A stretch of DNA of 6,420 bases, taken from Deltaproteobacteria bacterium (GTDB lineage: Bacteria > Myxococcota_A > Polyangia > Polyangiales > Houyiibacteriaceae). The translations under genes were made by a program, and so were the position numbers. The DNA lies in assembly GCA_019309605.1 (NCBI GenBank), contig JAFDFW010000252.1:1-6420 (forward strand). Direction: 5' to 3'. The notes below the pieces were generated by a model. That model was given only the letters and a program-made list of their open reading frames with translations. It was not told where the DNA came from and did not search any database. Below are positions 1-6,420 of the stretch, one piece after another. The first letter of the stretch is position 1, and the number at the start of each line of letters is the position of its first letter.

Positions 1-1433
1 CGCGGGTGAGCACTCCGGTTTGGGCGACGACGCGCCCAAGGGGATCCACTACGGCGCTGATCCCGCTGTTGGTCGCTCGCACCATGTACCGGCGATGCTC
101 GATCGCGCGATACTGTGACAACACGAGGTGAATCCCAGGCTCCTGGGTGTCCCCGAACCAGGCGTCGTTCGTGAGGTTGATCAGGAGGTGGGGCTTGGCT
201 TCCCGCACCATCTTTCGCGTAAAACGCGCGAGAACGTCTTCGTAACAAACCGGTGTGGAAATGCGCCAGCCGCCGATTGTCATGGGGCGGACGTGGGTCC
301 CCGACGTGAAGCGGCCGCTGTTTGGAGAAAGCTCGTAGAGAATCGGAAACGCGTCGCCGAAGGGAAGGTACTCGCCGAACATCAGCAGGTAGGTCTTGCA
401 TCAGCAGGTAGGTCTTGTCGTATGTCGACTGCACCATGCCGTGGTCGTCCGTGAGGAAGACGGTGTTGTAGATCTTGCGCTGGCCATCGACGATTTCAGT
501 GGACACGCCCCCGAAGAGGATCGGGGTCTTGAGGTCCTTGCGGACTCGGCTTGCATCGGTGGGTAATGTGCGGGGCAGGCCGCCGACGAAGGCGGACTCG
601 GGCCATACGAGGAGGTCGAGCTCGCCTGCTTCTTCCAGCTGGCGGCTTTGCTCGAGATGGCGCCGGTGGCCCTCGATCGCCTCGGTGCGCTTCTCGAAGA
701 TGCCCATGTTCACCTGCACGATGCCGAGACGCAGGACCGGAGCCCCTTCCATTTGTGCTTCAACTTGGGCGATCCGGACGGTGCCGTAGATGAGCGTGAA
801 GGCCAGTGCCGCGACCGTGAGCCCCCAGACGAGTTTCGGGGCGTTCCGCCGCCGGGGCCACCAGCGTGAGGCCTCGTAGATCGAGAGGTTCACCAACGCG
901 ATCACGGCCGTGACGAGCATTGGACCACCGAGGTCGGCGATCTGAACTATTGTCGTTTGATGCTGAAGGCTATTGGACAGATAGGTGGGAAAGAGAGAGG
1001 GATACAGCCACTCGATCAGGAGCAGGACCGGGATGGCGACCATGCCCGTCTTCCAGCCGCGAAGCCGGAGCGCGCGGTAGATCAGACCGTAGACCGCGAA
1101 GTTGAAGCCGAGGTAGGCGGAGAACACTAACCAGAAGAGCGCGCTCGCGGCGTATCCATATCCCGAGAACACCTCGAGGAACTCGACGAGCCAGTGGTAA
1201 CCGCCCGCGCACATGACGGTTCCGTACAACCAGGCGACCGCGAGCGTGTGACGCCAGGTGCGCGCCAAGCCGAGCTCCAGCGCGCCCCAAAGTGGAACTA
1301 GGCACAGCAGCGAGAGCGGCCAAAAACCAAACCCGGCCCAGCCGAGGAAGTAGAGCACGCCGCCGAGGGATGCGAGGCCGTATGCCTGATAGCGAGGCGG
1401 CAGGCTAGCGCTTGTGGAACTGCTCTCCGTCAC
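1..1433 (-). CDS. lnt: Apolipoprotein N-acyltransferase (Lnt), 3' partial, frame broken by a 19-base tandem duplication
   Basis: Lnt transfers an acyl chain from a phospholipid to the N-terminal cysteine of lipoproteins at the inner membrane, the last step of lipoprotein maturation in Gram-negative bacteria. Reading from a GTG at 1433-1431, the N-terminal third holds several hydrophobic membrane segments (about residues 17-55, 64-84, 92-120, 130-146, 168-186 and 200-218). A periplasmic nitrilase-type (CN_hydrolase) domain starts near residue 235. The family's catalytic triad is visible: Glu279 in WPES, Lys340 in YDK and, after correcting the frame, Cys390 in PVCYED, matching E267, K335 and C387 of E. 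coli Lnt. FGEYLPFG and LTNDAWFGD are also present. The frame is intact to Met345 (codon 401-399). A duplicated 19-base unit then shifts it, and the correct frame resumes at 379 and runs to the window edge (about residue 471). The shifted frame meets no stop before the edge. As written, the product would lack the catalytic Cys. The GTG overlaps the bioA stop (GTGA), and no ATG occurs in frame until codon 74, so GTG is preferred. The C-terminal membrane helix lies outside the window. The family call is secure; functionality is not. Confidence 0.93.
   Translation of the reverse strand, partial: MTESSSTSASLPPRYQAYGLASLGGVLYFLGWAGFGFWPLSLLCLVPLWGALELGLARTWRHTLAVAWLYGTVMCAGGYHWLVEFLEVFSGYGYAASALFWLVFSAYLGFNFAVYGLIYRALRLRGWKTGMVAIPVLLLIEWLYPSLFPTYLSNSLQHQTTIVQIADLGGPMLVTAVIALVNLSIYEASRWWPRRRNAPKLVWGLTVAALAFTLIYGTVRIAQVEAQMEGAPVLRLGIVQVNMGIFEKRTEAIEGHRRHLEQSRQLEEAGELDLLVWPESAFVGGLPRTLPTDASRVRKDLKTPILFGGVSTEIVDGQRKIYNTVFLTDDHGMVQSTYDKTYLLMQDLPADVRRVPSLRRRVSDSLRAFSKQRPLHVGDPRPPHDNRRLAHFHTGLLRRRSRAFYAKDGAGSQAPPPDQPHERRLVRGHPGAWDSPRVVTVSRDRASPVHGASDQQRDQRRSGSPWARRRPNRSAHP
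380..417. repeat. Perfect 19-base tandem duplication inside lnt (frameshifting)
   Basis: The unit catcagcaggtaggtcttg occurs at 380-398 and again, exactly adjacent and without mismatch, at 399-417. The flanking bases do not extend the repeat on either side. Because 19 is not a multiple of three, the second copy shifts the lnt reading frame. With one copy, the protein reads YDKTYLLMFGEYLPFG, as expected around the catalytic lysine of Lnt. With two copies, YLLM is followed by an unrelated arginine-rich sequence. Confidence 0.97.
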
Positions 1434-2731
1434 TGGGCGCTTACTAGCACGCGTTCGGTCGACTCGCGCACGATGTCGAGCAAGCGCTCGAGGTCTGCGT
1501 CCACGATGTTGAGAGGTGGTACGACGTACACGGTGTTGCCGAGCGGGCGAAGATGCGCCCCGAGCTCGAGGGCCGCGTCGGCGATTTGCCAGCCGACGGT
1601 CCCCATGTAGCCACGCGTTCCAACCTCGAAGGCGGCGCACATGCCGAGCGAGCGTGGGGAGGTCACTCCCGGGACTTCGGTCATGCTTTGGATACGCGCC
1701 GCCAGCTTGGCGGCTTTGGGCTTGGCGGCTTCGAGCACGTCGTCGTCACGGTAAATCGAGAGTACTTCGCGCGCGATTGCTGCCCCGAGGGGATTGCCGC
1801 AGAAGGTGTGCCCGTGCATCAGTGCGCGGCTCTTGTCGCCACGAAAGCCGTCGTAGATGCGCCCCGTGGCCAGTGTGGCGGCGAACGGAAGTACGCCGCC
1901 GGAGAGTCCTTTGGCCGCGCAAAGGAGATCCGGCGCGATGCCCGCGTGGTCGCACCCCCACATCGGGCCGGTGCGGCCCAAGCCGGTGAAGACCTCGTCG
2001 GCGATGAGGAACGTGTCGGCCCGTTTGGTTTCCTCCCGCAGCGCGGCGAGGAGGCTGGCGGGATACATTCGCATCCCCGCGGCGCCCTGGACCATCGGCT
2101 CGACGATCACCCCGGCGATCTGATCGACGTCTTCGCGAAGGAGTGCAAACAGCCGTTCGAATACGGGCTCCCAGTTGTGGTCGACCGCGTCAGGCGGTCT
2201 TTGCACGTCGAAGAGGAGCGGCCGAAATACACCCGTGAATTCATCGACGTCGCCTGCGCTCATCGCACCCAAGGTGTCGCCGTGATAGGCGCCGGGCAGG
2301 GCGAGAAAGCGATCGCGCTGGGGCCGGCCGTTCTGCTGCCAGTACTGAAACGCGATCTTCAGCGCGACCTCGACCGCGGTGGAGCCGTTATCGCTGTAGA
2401 AGACCCGATCGAGACCCTCCGGCGCGACCTCGACGAGCTCCGCCGCAAGTCGCGAAGCCGGCTCATGCGTCGCCGCAGCCAGCGTGCAGTGCATCACGCG
2501 CTCCGACTGCCGCACGATTGCCGCCCGAAGACGCGGATGACCGTGTCCGAGGTTGTTACACCACCAAGACCCACTCGCATCGAGAACCCGTCGCCCCTTC
2601 GCTGTGATCAGCCAGGGCCCTTCGGCCCGATCGACGACCAGCAAGGGACGGTTGGCGTGATCGTCGCTCGATGTGTAGGGACGCCACAAGTGCGCCCGGT
2701 CGAGCGCGATCAGCTCGTCATCGGCAGACAT
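1430..2731 (-). CDS. bioA: Adenosylmethionine-8-amino-7-oxononanoate aminotransferase (DAPA synthase)
   Basis: BioA is a cytoplasmic PLP enzyme that converts 8-amino-7-oxononanoate to 7,8-diaminononanoate in biotin synthesis, usually with S-adenosylmethionine as amino donor. The 433-residue product is close to the 429 of the E. coli enzyme and is a complete class III aminotransferase. Visible landmarks are HLWRPY near the N-terminus (Tyr19, matching E. coli Tyr17), SGSWWCNNLGHGHP (residues 53-65), the PLP-phosphate loop DNGSTAVEVALK (114-125), AYHGDT with Tyr149, IADEVFTGLGR with the PLP-nitrogen aspartate Asp245, the Schiff-base lysine Lys274 in CAAKGLSGG, HTFCGNPLG (308-316) and Arg395 in HLRPLGN. 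The start is the ATG at 2731-2729, 17 bases after the flippase stop. The same frame stays open upstream through the flippase gene to 4111, but that stretch is out-of-frame noise and not part of the protein. The ribosome site is weak: AGGGGA at 2750-2745 lies rather far from the ATG. The stop overlaps the lnt GTG by 4 bases, suggesting translational coupling. Use of lysine instead of SAM as donor (BioK type) cannot be excluded, but the tyrosines fit BioA. Confidence 0.96.
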   Translation of the reverse strand: MSADDELIALDRAHLWRPYTSSDDHANRPLLVVDRAEGPWLITAKGRRVLDASGSWWCNNLGHGHPRLRAAIVRQSERVMHCTLAAATHEPASRLAAELVEVAPEGLDRVFYSDNGSTAVEVALKIAFQYWQQNGRPQRDRFLALPGAYHGDTLGAMSAGDVDEFTGVFRPLLFDVQRPPDAVDHNWEPVFERLFALLREDVDQIAGVIVEPMVQGAAGMRMYPASLLAALREETKRADTFLIADEVFTGLGRTGPMWGCDHAGIAPDLLCAAKGLSGGVLPFAATLATGRIYDGFRGDKSRALMHGHTFCGNPLGAAIAREVLSIYRDDDVLEAAKPKAAKLAARIQSMTEVPGVTSPRSLGMCAAFEVGTRGYMGTVGWQIADAALELGAHLRPLGNTVYVVPPLNIVDADLERLLDIVRESTERVLVSAQ

Positions 2732-2748
2732 CCGCCGAATTGTGTCCC

Positions 2749-3939
2749 CTATTCGCGGGCGCGCCAGGCGACCAGCATTGTCATGCTCAACATGAAGACG
2801 AACGCGATCAATGTTCCCCAGGCTGCGCCGACCTCTCCCATTCGCGGGATCAACAGGGCATCTGCGCCTAGGTTGACGACGGCTGATGTGACGGCGATCG
2901 CCGAGACGGTCTTTGTCTTTCCGCGGGCGAGCAGCGGCGCTTGCCAGAGAAACGAGATTCCGAGACATCCCAATCCGGCCGCGAGGATGGGGATCGAGAT
3001 CACGAGGCTGGTCGAGGTGCGGTACGATTCCTCCAAGAGAGGGGTGTACACCGCGATTAGGGGAAGCAGGATGATCAATAGCGCGACCCACCCAGCGGCC
3101 TGAAGGCTCGTTTTGCGGAGGAGCTTTGCCGCCCCTTCGCGATCGCCGCGGCCGTAGGCTGAATAGAACAGTGGCGTGAAGGATTTGAGGGTCACCAGGT
3201 TGACCGTGTTCACGAGCAAAGCGAGGCGGTACGCAGCTTCGTAGCGACCTGCCGCGGCGACTCCGCCCCAGAGCGCGACGTAAAGGCGGTCGGCGCTTTG
3301 GTATCCGACGTAGGCGAGTCCCGCGAGGATCATCGGAAGGGAGTATCGAAGCGGCTCGCGCAGGGACGCGAACGAAGGAGGGCGCCCAAGCCAACCTTGC
3401 CTCGACAAGACCCAGACCGCTGCGAAGCCTGCCCCGACTTGAGCCACCACGAGACCGCCCCAGCGAGCCTCCCAGGTCCAGCCGAGCAAGAAGAAGAGCG
3501 CGACGGCGATGAAGGGTCGGGTGCCGTCGACGAAATCCGACCACAGAGCCGCGCGAGTGGGCTGGCTCTGCGTCTCGTGGATCGACTGCGCCATCATACG
3601 CCCGGTGGCAAACGTTGCCGCAACGATCACGCCCGCGATGGCCCAGCGGGGAGTCGCTTCGACTCCGAGCACGAAGAACGAGTCGGGCAGAGCGAGGACC
3701 GCGAGTGTTGCCAACCCGCCGGCGGCAAACGCGAGGCTGAGGATGCCGCCGAGATCCCCCGCGAGCTCGGAGCGTGGCTTCTTGTGGACGTACACCAGCA
3801 CGTACTGCTGCGGTGCCAGCGTGACGGTGGCGGTGGCGAAGCCGAAGACCACTCCTTCCAGAATTGCGAAGCGACCGTAGTCCGCCTGGTCGAGCAGATG
3901 GGTCCACAGCAAGTGCGCCAGGTGGACCAGGCCCCCCAT
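2749..3939 (-). CDS. Flippase-like polysaccharide biosynthesis membrane protein (MOP/Wzx superfamily)
   Basis: This is a very hydrophobic 396-residue protein with about 11 to 12 membrane segments, for example near residues 23-43, 62-84, 98-115, 141-156, 161-179, 199-216, 281-301, 311-333, 344-364 and 369-392. The pattern RYSLPMILAGLAYVGYQSAD, followed by Arg-Leu-Tyr and then GRYEAAYRLA (residues 198-240), and the C-terminal stretch from VNLGADALLIPRMGEVGAA to about residue 380 are typical of the MOP superfamily of lipid-linked oligosaccharide flippases (Wzx/polysaccharide biosynthesis protein type). These proteins move undecaprenyl-linked sugars, or in the MurJ branch lipid II, across the inner membrane. 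The substrate cannot be told from sequence, and no glycosyltransferases are visible nearby. The ATG at 3939 is the first ordinary start, with a GGCGAG-like site just upstream. However, the frame continues upstream to a TGA at 4044-4042 with plausible flippase N-terminal sequence (KTFRRNVIVYTAASA), so the true N-terminus may be about 10 to 34 residues longer. It ends 17 bases before bioA and is probably co-transcribed with it. Confidence 0.88.
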   Translation of the reverse strand: MGGLVHLAHLLWTHLLDQADYGRFAILEGVVFGFATATVTLAPQQYVLVYVHKKPRSELAGDLGGILSLAFAAGGLATLAVLALPDSFFVLGVEATPRWAIAGVIVAATFATGRMMAQSIHETQSQPTRAALWSDFVDGTRPFIAVALFFLLGWTWEARWGGLVVAQVGAGFAAVWVLSRQGWLGRPPSFASLREPLRYSLPMILAGLAYVGYQSADRLYVALWGGVAAAGRYEAAYRLALLVNTVNLVTLKSFTPLFYSAYGRGDREGAAKLLRKTSLQAAGWVALLIILLPLIAVYTPLLEESYRTSTSLVISIPILAAGLGCLGISFLWQAPLLARGKTKTVSAIAVTSAVVNLGADALLIPRMGEVGAAWGTLIAFVFMLSMTMLVAWRARE

Positions 3940-4076
3940 GGCGCTCGCCGCTGTGTAGACGATGACGTTTCGACGGAACGTCTTGCTTTTGTCTGCGGCG
4001 TCCAGAGGGAATGGGTAGTCCAGCCGCGCGTTGTGGGCAACTCAGGATGGAGAGCGAGTCCGAGTGAGCTACGCGC
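3940..4076. other. Gap between ftsK and the flippase gene, partly probable flippase N-terminal coding sequence
   Basis: These 137 bases separate the ftsK stop from the first ordinary flippase start. On the minus strand the flippase frame is open from 4041 down to 3940 and encodes a basic stretch followed by the beginning of a membrane helix. The only start-like codons there are CTG at 4023-4021 and 4005-4003, neither with a good ribosome site. Two in-frame stops (TAG at 4071-4069, TGA at 4044-4042) rule out a start overlapping ftsK. I see no convincing promoter or terminator hairpin. Confidence 0.5.
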
Positions 4077-6420
4077 TCACGCTGGCCCAACGAGCACTTC
4101 ACGCCGGCCACCGGCCTTCGAGCTTGGGGGTCCGACGACTCCCTCTTGCTCCATCCGCTCGACGAGCTTGGCCGCCTTGTTGTAGCCGACGCTCAGTTGC
4201 CGCTGCACGTGGCTGATCGAGCAGTAGCCTGCGTTAGCGACCACTGCGACCGCCTTGTCGTAGAGAGGGTCGTCACTTTCGCTCCCGAAGCCATCGTCGT
4301 CCCGCGGCTTCAGAATCTCTTCTTGATATTCGGGGTCGCCTTGCTCGCGGAGAAAGTCGCAGACTGCCTTCACTTCATCTTCGCCGACGTACGCTGCGTG
4401 CACGCGCTGAAGGTCGCTCGCGCCCGGTGGGATCATCAGCATGTCGCCCATCCCGAGGAGATGTTCGGCGCCGGAGCGTCCGAGGATCGTCATCGAGTCT
4501 TGGCGTTGCGACACCTTGAACGCGATGCGGGCGGGGAAGTTGGCCTTGATCATGCCCGTGATGACGTCGACGCTCGGGCGCTGCGTTGCGAGGATGACGT
4601 GGATGCCGGCTGCTCGCGCTTTCTGCGCGAGGCGGGCGATGCAGGCCTCGACGTCTGCTTTCTGCGCGAGGCGGGCGATGCAGGCCTCGACGTCTTTGGC
4701 CGCGACCATCATCAGGTCGGCGAACTCGTCGACGACGACCACCACGGAAGGCAGCTTCTCTGGCTCGAAGTTCTCGGCATCGGACGCTTCGCCGTCGGCC
4801 GGGTCGAGCAGGATCTCCTGCCCATTCGCGTCCTGGGCGCTGACCTTGCCCTTGCGCTTCGGCATGAACTTCTCCACCGGAAGATCGCCTTCCAGCACAC
4901 GGTCGACGCGCCGGTTGTAGGTATCGATGTTACGAGCGCCGGCGTCGGCGAACATCTGGTAGCGGCGCTCCATTTCGTCGACGGCCCAACGAAGCGCGAG
5001 CGAGGCCTTCTTCATGTCGGTGACGACCGGCAGCAGCATGTGCGGGATACCGTCGAAGACCTGGAGCTCGACGACCTTGGGATCGATCATCAACATCCGG
5101 ACCTCTTCCGGTGTCTTCTTCGCCAGGATGGACGTCAGCATCACGTTGAGAGCAACGCTCTTACCCGAGCCGGTTGCACCGGCGACCAGCAAGTGCGGCA
5201 TCCGAGCGAGGTCGACGTAGACGGGCTGCCCGCCAATGTCCTTGCCAAGCGCCATCGGAAGCGCACCGTTGTGTTTCTCCCAGCGGCGGTCGTCGAGGAT
5301 TTCCCGCAAGTGCACCGTTTGCCGTACGTCGTTTGGCAGCTCGAATCCGACGCGCGCCTTGCCCGCGATCGGGGCAACGATTCGAACCTTTTGGGCCGCC
5401 AAGGCCATTGCGAGGTCATCGGCCAGGCTTGCGATTTTGGAGACCTTCGTCCCGCTTTGGGGTTCGAACTCGTACATCGTCACGACGGGCCCCGGATGGA
5501 TCTCATCTACGCGGCCGCGCACTCCATACGCCGCGAGCTTCTCGGTGAGGAGCTCTGCGTTTTCTCGCAGCGCGTCCGCGTCGACGTGGATCACCGAAGC
5601 ATCCGGCTCATCGAGGAGGGTGTTCGGGGGCAACTGAAAGTCGCGATGGCTCCGCTTCGGGCGCGTCGAGATCTTCAGTGGTTTCTGCTGGGTTTCCTTT
5701 GGTGCCACGATCGTCGGGCCCTGCGCTTTGGCCGCCCTTGGCTCGGGTGCCGTGGCTCTTGGCGCTGTCACGACGACTGGTGGCGCCGGCTCCTCATCGA
5801 ACTCCTCGTCATCATCGAGGTGTGCGCCCATGATTCGGGGCTGGCTCACACGGATCTCTTCCTCGTGGAGCTCTCGCGCCTCTGCCCATGCTTCACGCAG
5901 GGCAACGAACACACTCAGGACCTTCGCCCAGGCCGCGTGACCCACGCGAACGACCGCTTGTGCTGACTCTTCGAGCGTCCAGGGTGTTCTGAGAACGACC
6001 GCCATCCCAAGGATTGCGAACCCGATGATCAGCGTTCCGTAGAACCCGAGCAGTGAGCGCAGGACTTCGCCCAGCAACTCGCCGACCGCTCCCCCCGGCG
6101 ACGCACCCCACACCGCCTGCGGCTCGACCAGCAGATGCCCGAGCGCCGCGCCCATCACCACGAGCACGAGCGTCGACCCCATGGTCGCCAAGCCGAGCAT
6201 CGCCGAGCGGCGGCGGAACAACCGATAGGTGAGTAAGCCTCCCTCGAGCGGCAGGAACCAGGCGACCAGGCCAAACGCGAGCATCAACGCCCTGGCGAAC
6301 CTGTGGCCGACCGGCCCCACCAGGTTCGCGCTGCCGTTTCGCGCGTCGTATGAGATCAACGCGAGGGTCAACAGTACGGTTGCGGTCAAGGTCAGGATCG
6401 CAAGGACGTCCTGCCGCCTG
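4077..6420 (-). CDS. ftsK: DNA translocase FtsK/SpoIIIE family, 5' partial, with a 13-residue internal duplication
   Basis: FtsK is a septum-anchored hexameric ATPase that pumps chromosomal DNA during division. The frame is open to the right window edge and the edge sequence (RRQDVLAILTLTATVLLTLALISYDA) is already typical FtsK N-terminus, so the true start lies a little outside. The TTG at 6389 is not the likely start. Counting residues from that TTG, four membrane segments lie near 1-14, 34-50, 68-88 and 112-133. A short acidic and Pro/Ala-rich linker (about 176-262) is far smaller than in E. coli FtsK. The motor follows with Walker A GATGSGKS (404-411) and Walker B VVVVDEFADL (550-559), then ILATQRPSVDVITG (599-612) and the LLGMGDM block (644-650). 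The C-terminal winged-helix gamma domain (about 707-767, SISHVQRQLSVGYNKAAKL) recognises DNA polarity signals. The oddity is DVEACIARLAQKA present twice in a row (566-578 and 579-591), where relatives have one copy. Known relatives read IARLAQKARAAGIH once. The frame is kept, but the helix after Walker B would be lengthened. Stop TGA at 4079-4077. Confidence 0.96.
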   Translation of the reverse strand, partial: RRQDVLAILTLTATVLLTLALISYDARNGSANLVGPVGHRFARALMLAFGLVAWFLPLEGGLLTYRLFRRRSAMLGLATMGSTLVLVVMGAALGHLLVEPQAVWGASPGGAVGELLGEVLRSLLGFYGTLIIGFAILGMAVVLRTPWTLEESAQAVVRVGHAAWAKVLSVFVALREAWAEARELHEEEIRVSQPRIMGAHLDDDEEFDEEPAPPVVVTAPRATAPEPRAAKAQGPTIVAPKETQQKPLKISTRPKRSHRDFQLPPNTLLDEPDASVIHVDADALRENAELLTEKLAAYGVRGRVDEIHPGPVVTMYEFEPQSGTKVSKIASLADDLAMALAAQKVRIVAPIAGKARVGFELPNDVRQTVHLREILDDRRWEKHNGALPMALGKDIGGQPVYVDLARMPHLLVAGATGSGKSVALNVMLTSILAKKTPEEVRMLMIDPKVVELQVFDGIPHMLLPVVTDMKKASLALRWAVDEMERRYQMFADAGARNIDTYNRRVDRVLEGDLPVEKFMPKRKGKVSAQDANGQEILLDPADGEASDAENFEPEKLPSVVVVVDEFADLMMVAAKDVEACIARLAQKADVEACIARLAQKARAAGIHVILATQRPSVDVITGMIKANFPARIAFKVSQRQDSMTILGRSGAEHLLGMGDMLMIPPGASDLQRVHAAYVGEDEVKAVCDFLREQGDPEYQEEILKPRDDDGFGSESDDPLYDKAVAVVANAGYCSISHVQRQLSVGYNKAAKLVERMEQEGVVGPPSSKAGGRREVLVGPA
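4618..4695. repeat. Perfect 39-base tandem duplication inside ftsK (in frame)
   Basis: Bases 4618-4656 are repeated exactly at 4657-4695, directly adjacent and with no mismatch. The neighbouring bases on both sides end the match, so the repeat is exactly two units. It encodes the 13-residue repeat DVEACIARLAQKA twice in the FtsK motor domain, between Walker B and the conserved RAAGIHVILATQRP block. Confidence 0.97.

Noticed and set aside
380..417. Programmed ribosomal frameshifting as an explanation for the broken lnt frame.
   Set aside because: There is no slippery run or evident downstream structure, and the shift is fully explained by a duplicated 19-base unit whose second copy adds no sensible protein sequence.
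970..1323. A 117-codon minus-strand open frame within lnt.
   Set aside because: It is Arg-rich and out of frame with the lnt membrane segments, which read convincingly through the same region.
2294..2301. GGGCAGGG, matching the E. coli FtsK polarity motif GGGNAGGG.
   Set aside because: A single match inside bioA is expected by chance in GC-rich DNA of this length, and the motif used by this host is unknown.
1553..3103. A 516-codon plus-strand open frame opposite bioA and the end of the flippase gene.
   Set aside because: It spans two real genes on the other strand and has no recognisable protein features, so it is a shadow of GC-rich codon use.
3963..3981. Inverted repeat GACGTT...AACGTC near the flippase start.
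   Set aside because: The arms are only 6 bases, it lies in probable coding sequence, and there is no T-run or operator context.
2732..4111. A 460-codon minus-strand open stretch fused in frame to the front of bioA, giving an apparent 893-residue protein.
   Set aside because: The extra part reads the flippase gene in the wrong frame, is rich in Arg/Ser/Pro with no family resemblance, and BioA starts naturally at the ATG at 2731 as in its family.
4146..5966. A long plus-strand open frame (606 codons) opposite ftsK.
   Set aside because: It is fully antisense to a clearly conserved coding gene. Such frames are common in GC-rich DNA, and the translation shows no recognisable domain.

Overview
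The window is a GC-rich (by eye about 60% or a little more), densely coded bacterial segment with all recognisable genes on the minus strand. Read in the direction of transcription (right to left) they are: a DNA translocase of the FtsK/SpoIIIE family (5' end just outside the window), a multi-pass flippase-like membrane protein of the MOP/polysaccharide-biosynthesis family, the biotin synthesis aminotransferase BioA, and apolipoprotein N-acyltransferase Lnt (3' end outside the window). Lnt points to a Gram-negative (diderm) host. The short linker in FtsK and the general look of the proteins would fit a deltaproteobacterial-type lineage (Myxococcota, Desulfobacterota or similar), but this is only an impression.

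Layout: 1-1433 lnt (partial, frameshifted); 1430-2731 bioA (overlaps lnt by 4 bases, GTGA); 2749-3939 flippase (17 bases before bioA); 3940-4076 a 137-base gap, or less if the flippase starts upstream; 4077-6420 ftsK. The tight spacing from the flippase to lnt suggests one transcription unit, perhaps including ftsK. FtsK handles chromosome segregation at the septum, the flippase probably exports a lipid-linked glycan, BioA makes a biotin precursor and Lnt finishes lipoproteins. This is a mixed housekeeping/envelope cluster rather than a single pathway. No RNA genes, CRISPR arrays, insertion sequences or clear terminators were seen.

The most unusual thing here is at small scale: two perfect, exactly adjacent tandem duplications inside conserved domains of two genes that are normally essential. 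A 19-base unit at 380-398/399-417 breaks the lnt frame a few codons after its catalytic lysine. A 39-base unit at 4618-4656/4657-4695 adds 13 residues in frame between Walker B and the next conserved block of the FtsK motor. Deleting one copy of each restores family-typical sequence. They may be real recent duplications or unmerged overlaps from sequence assembly, and the sequence alone cannot decide. I found no convincing novel multi-gene system.
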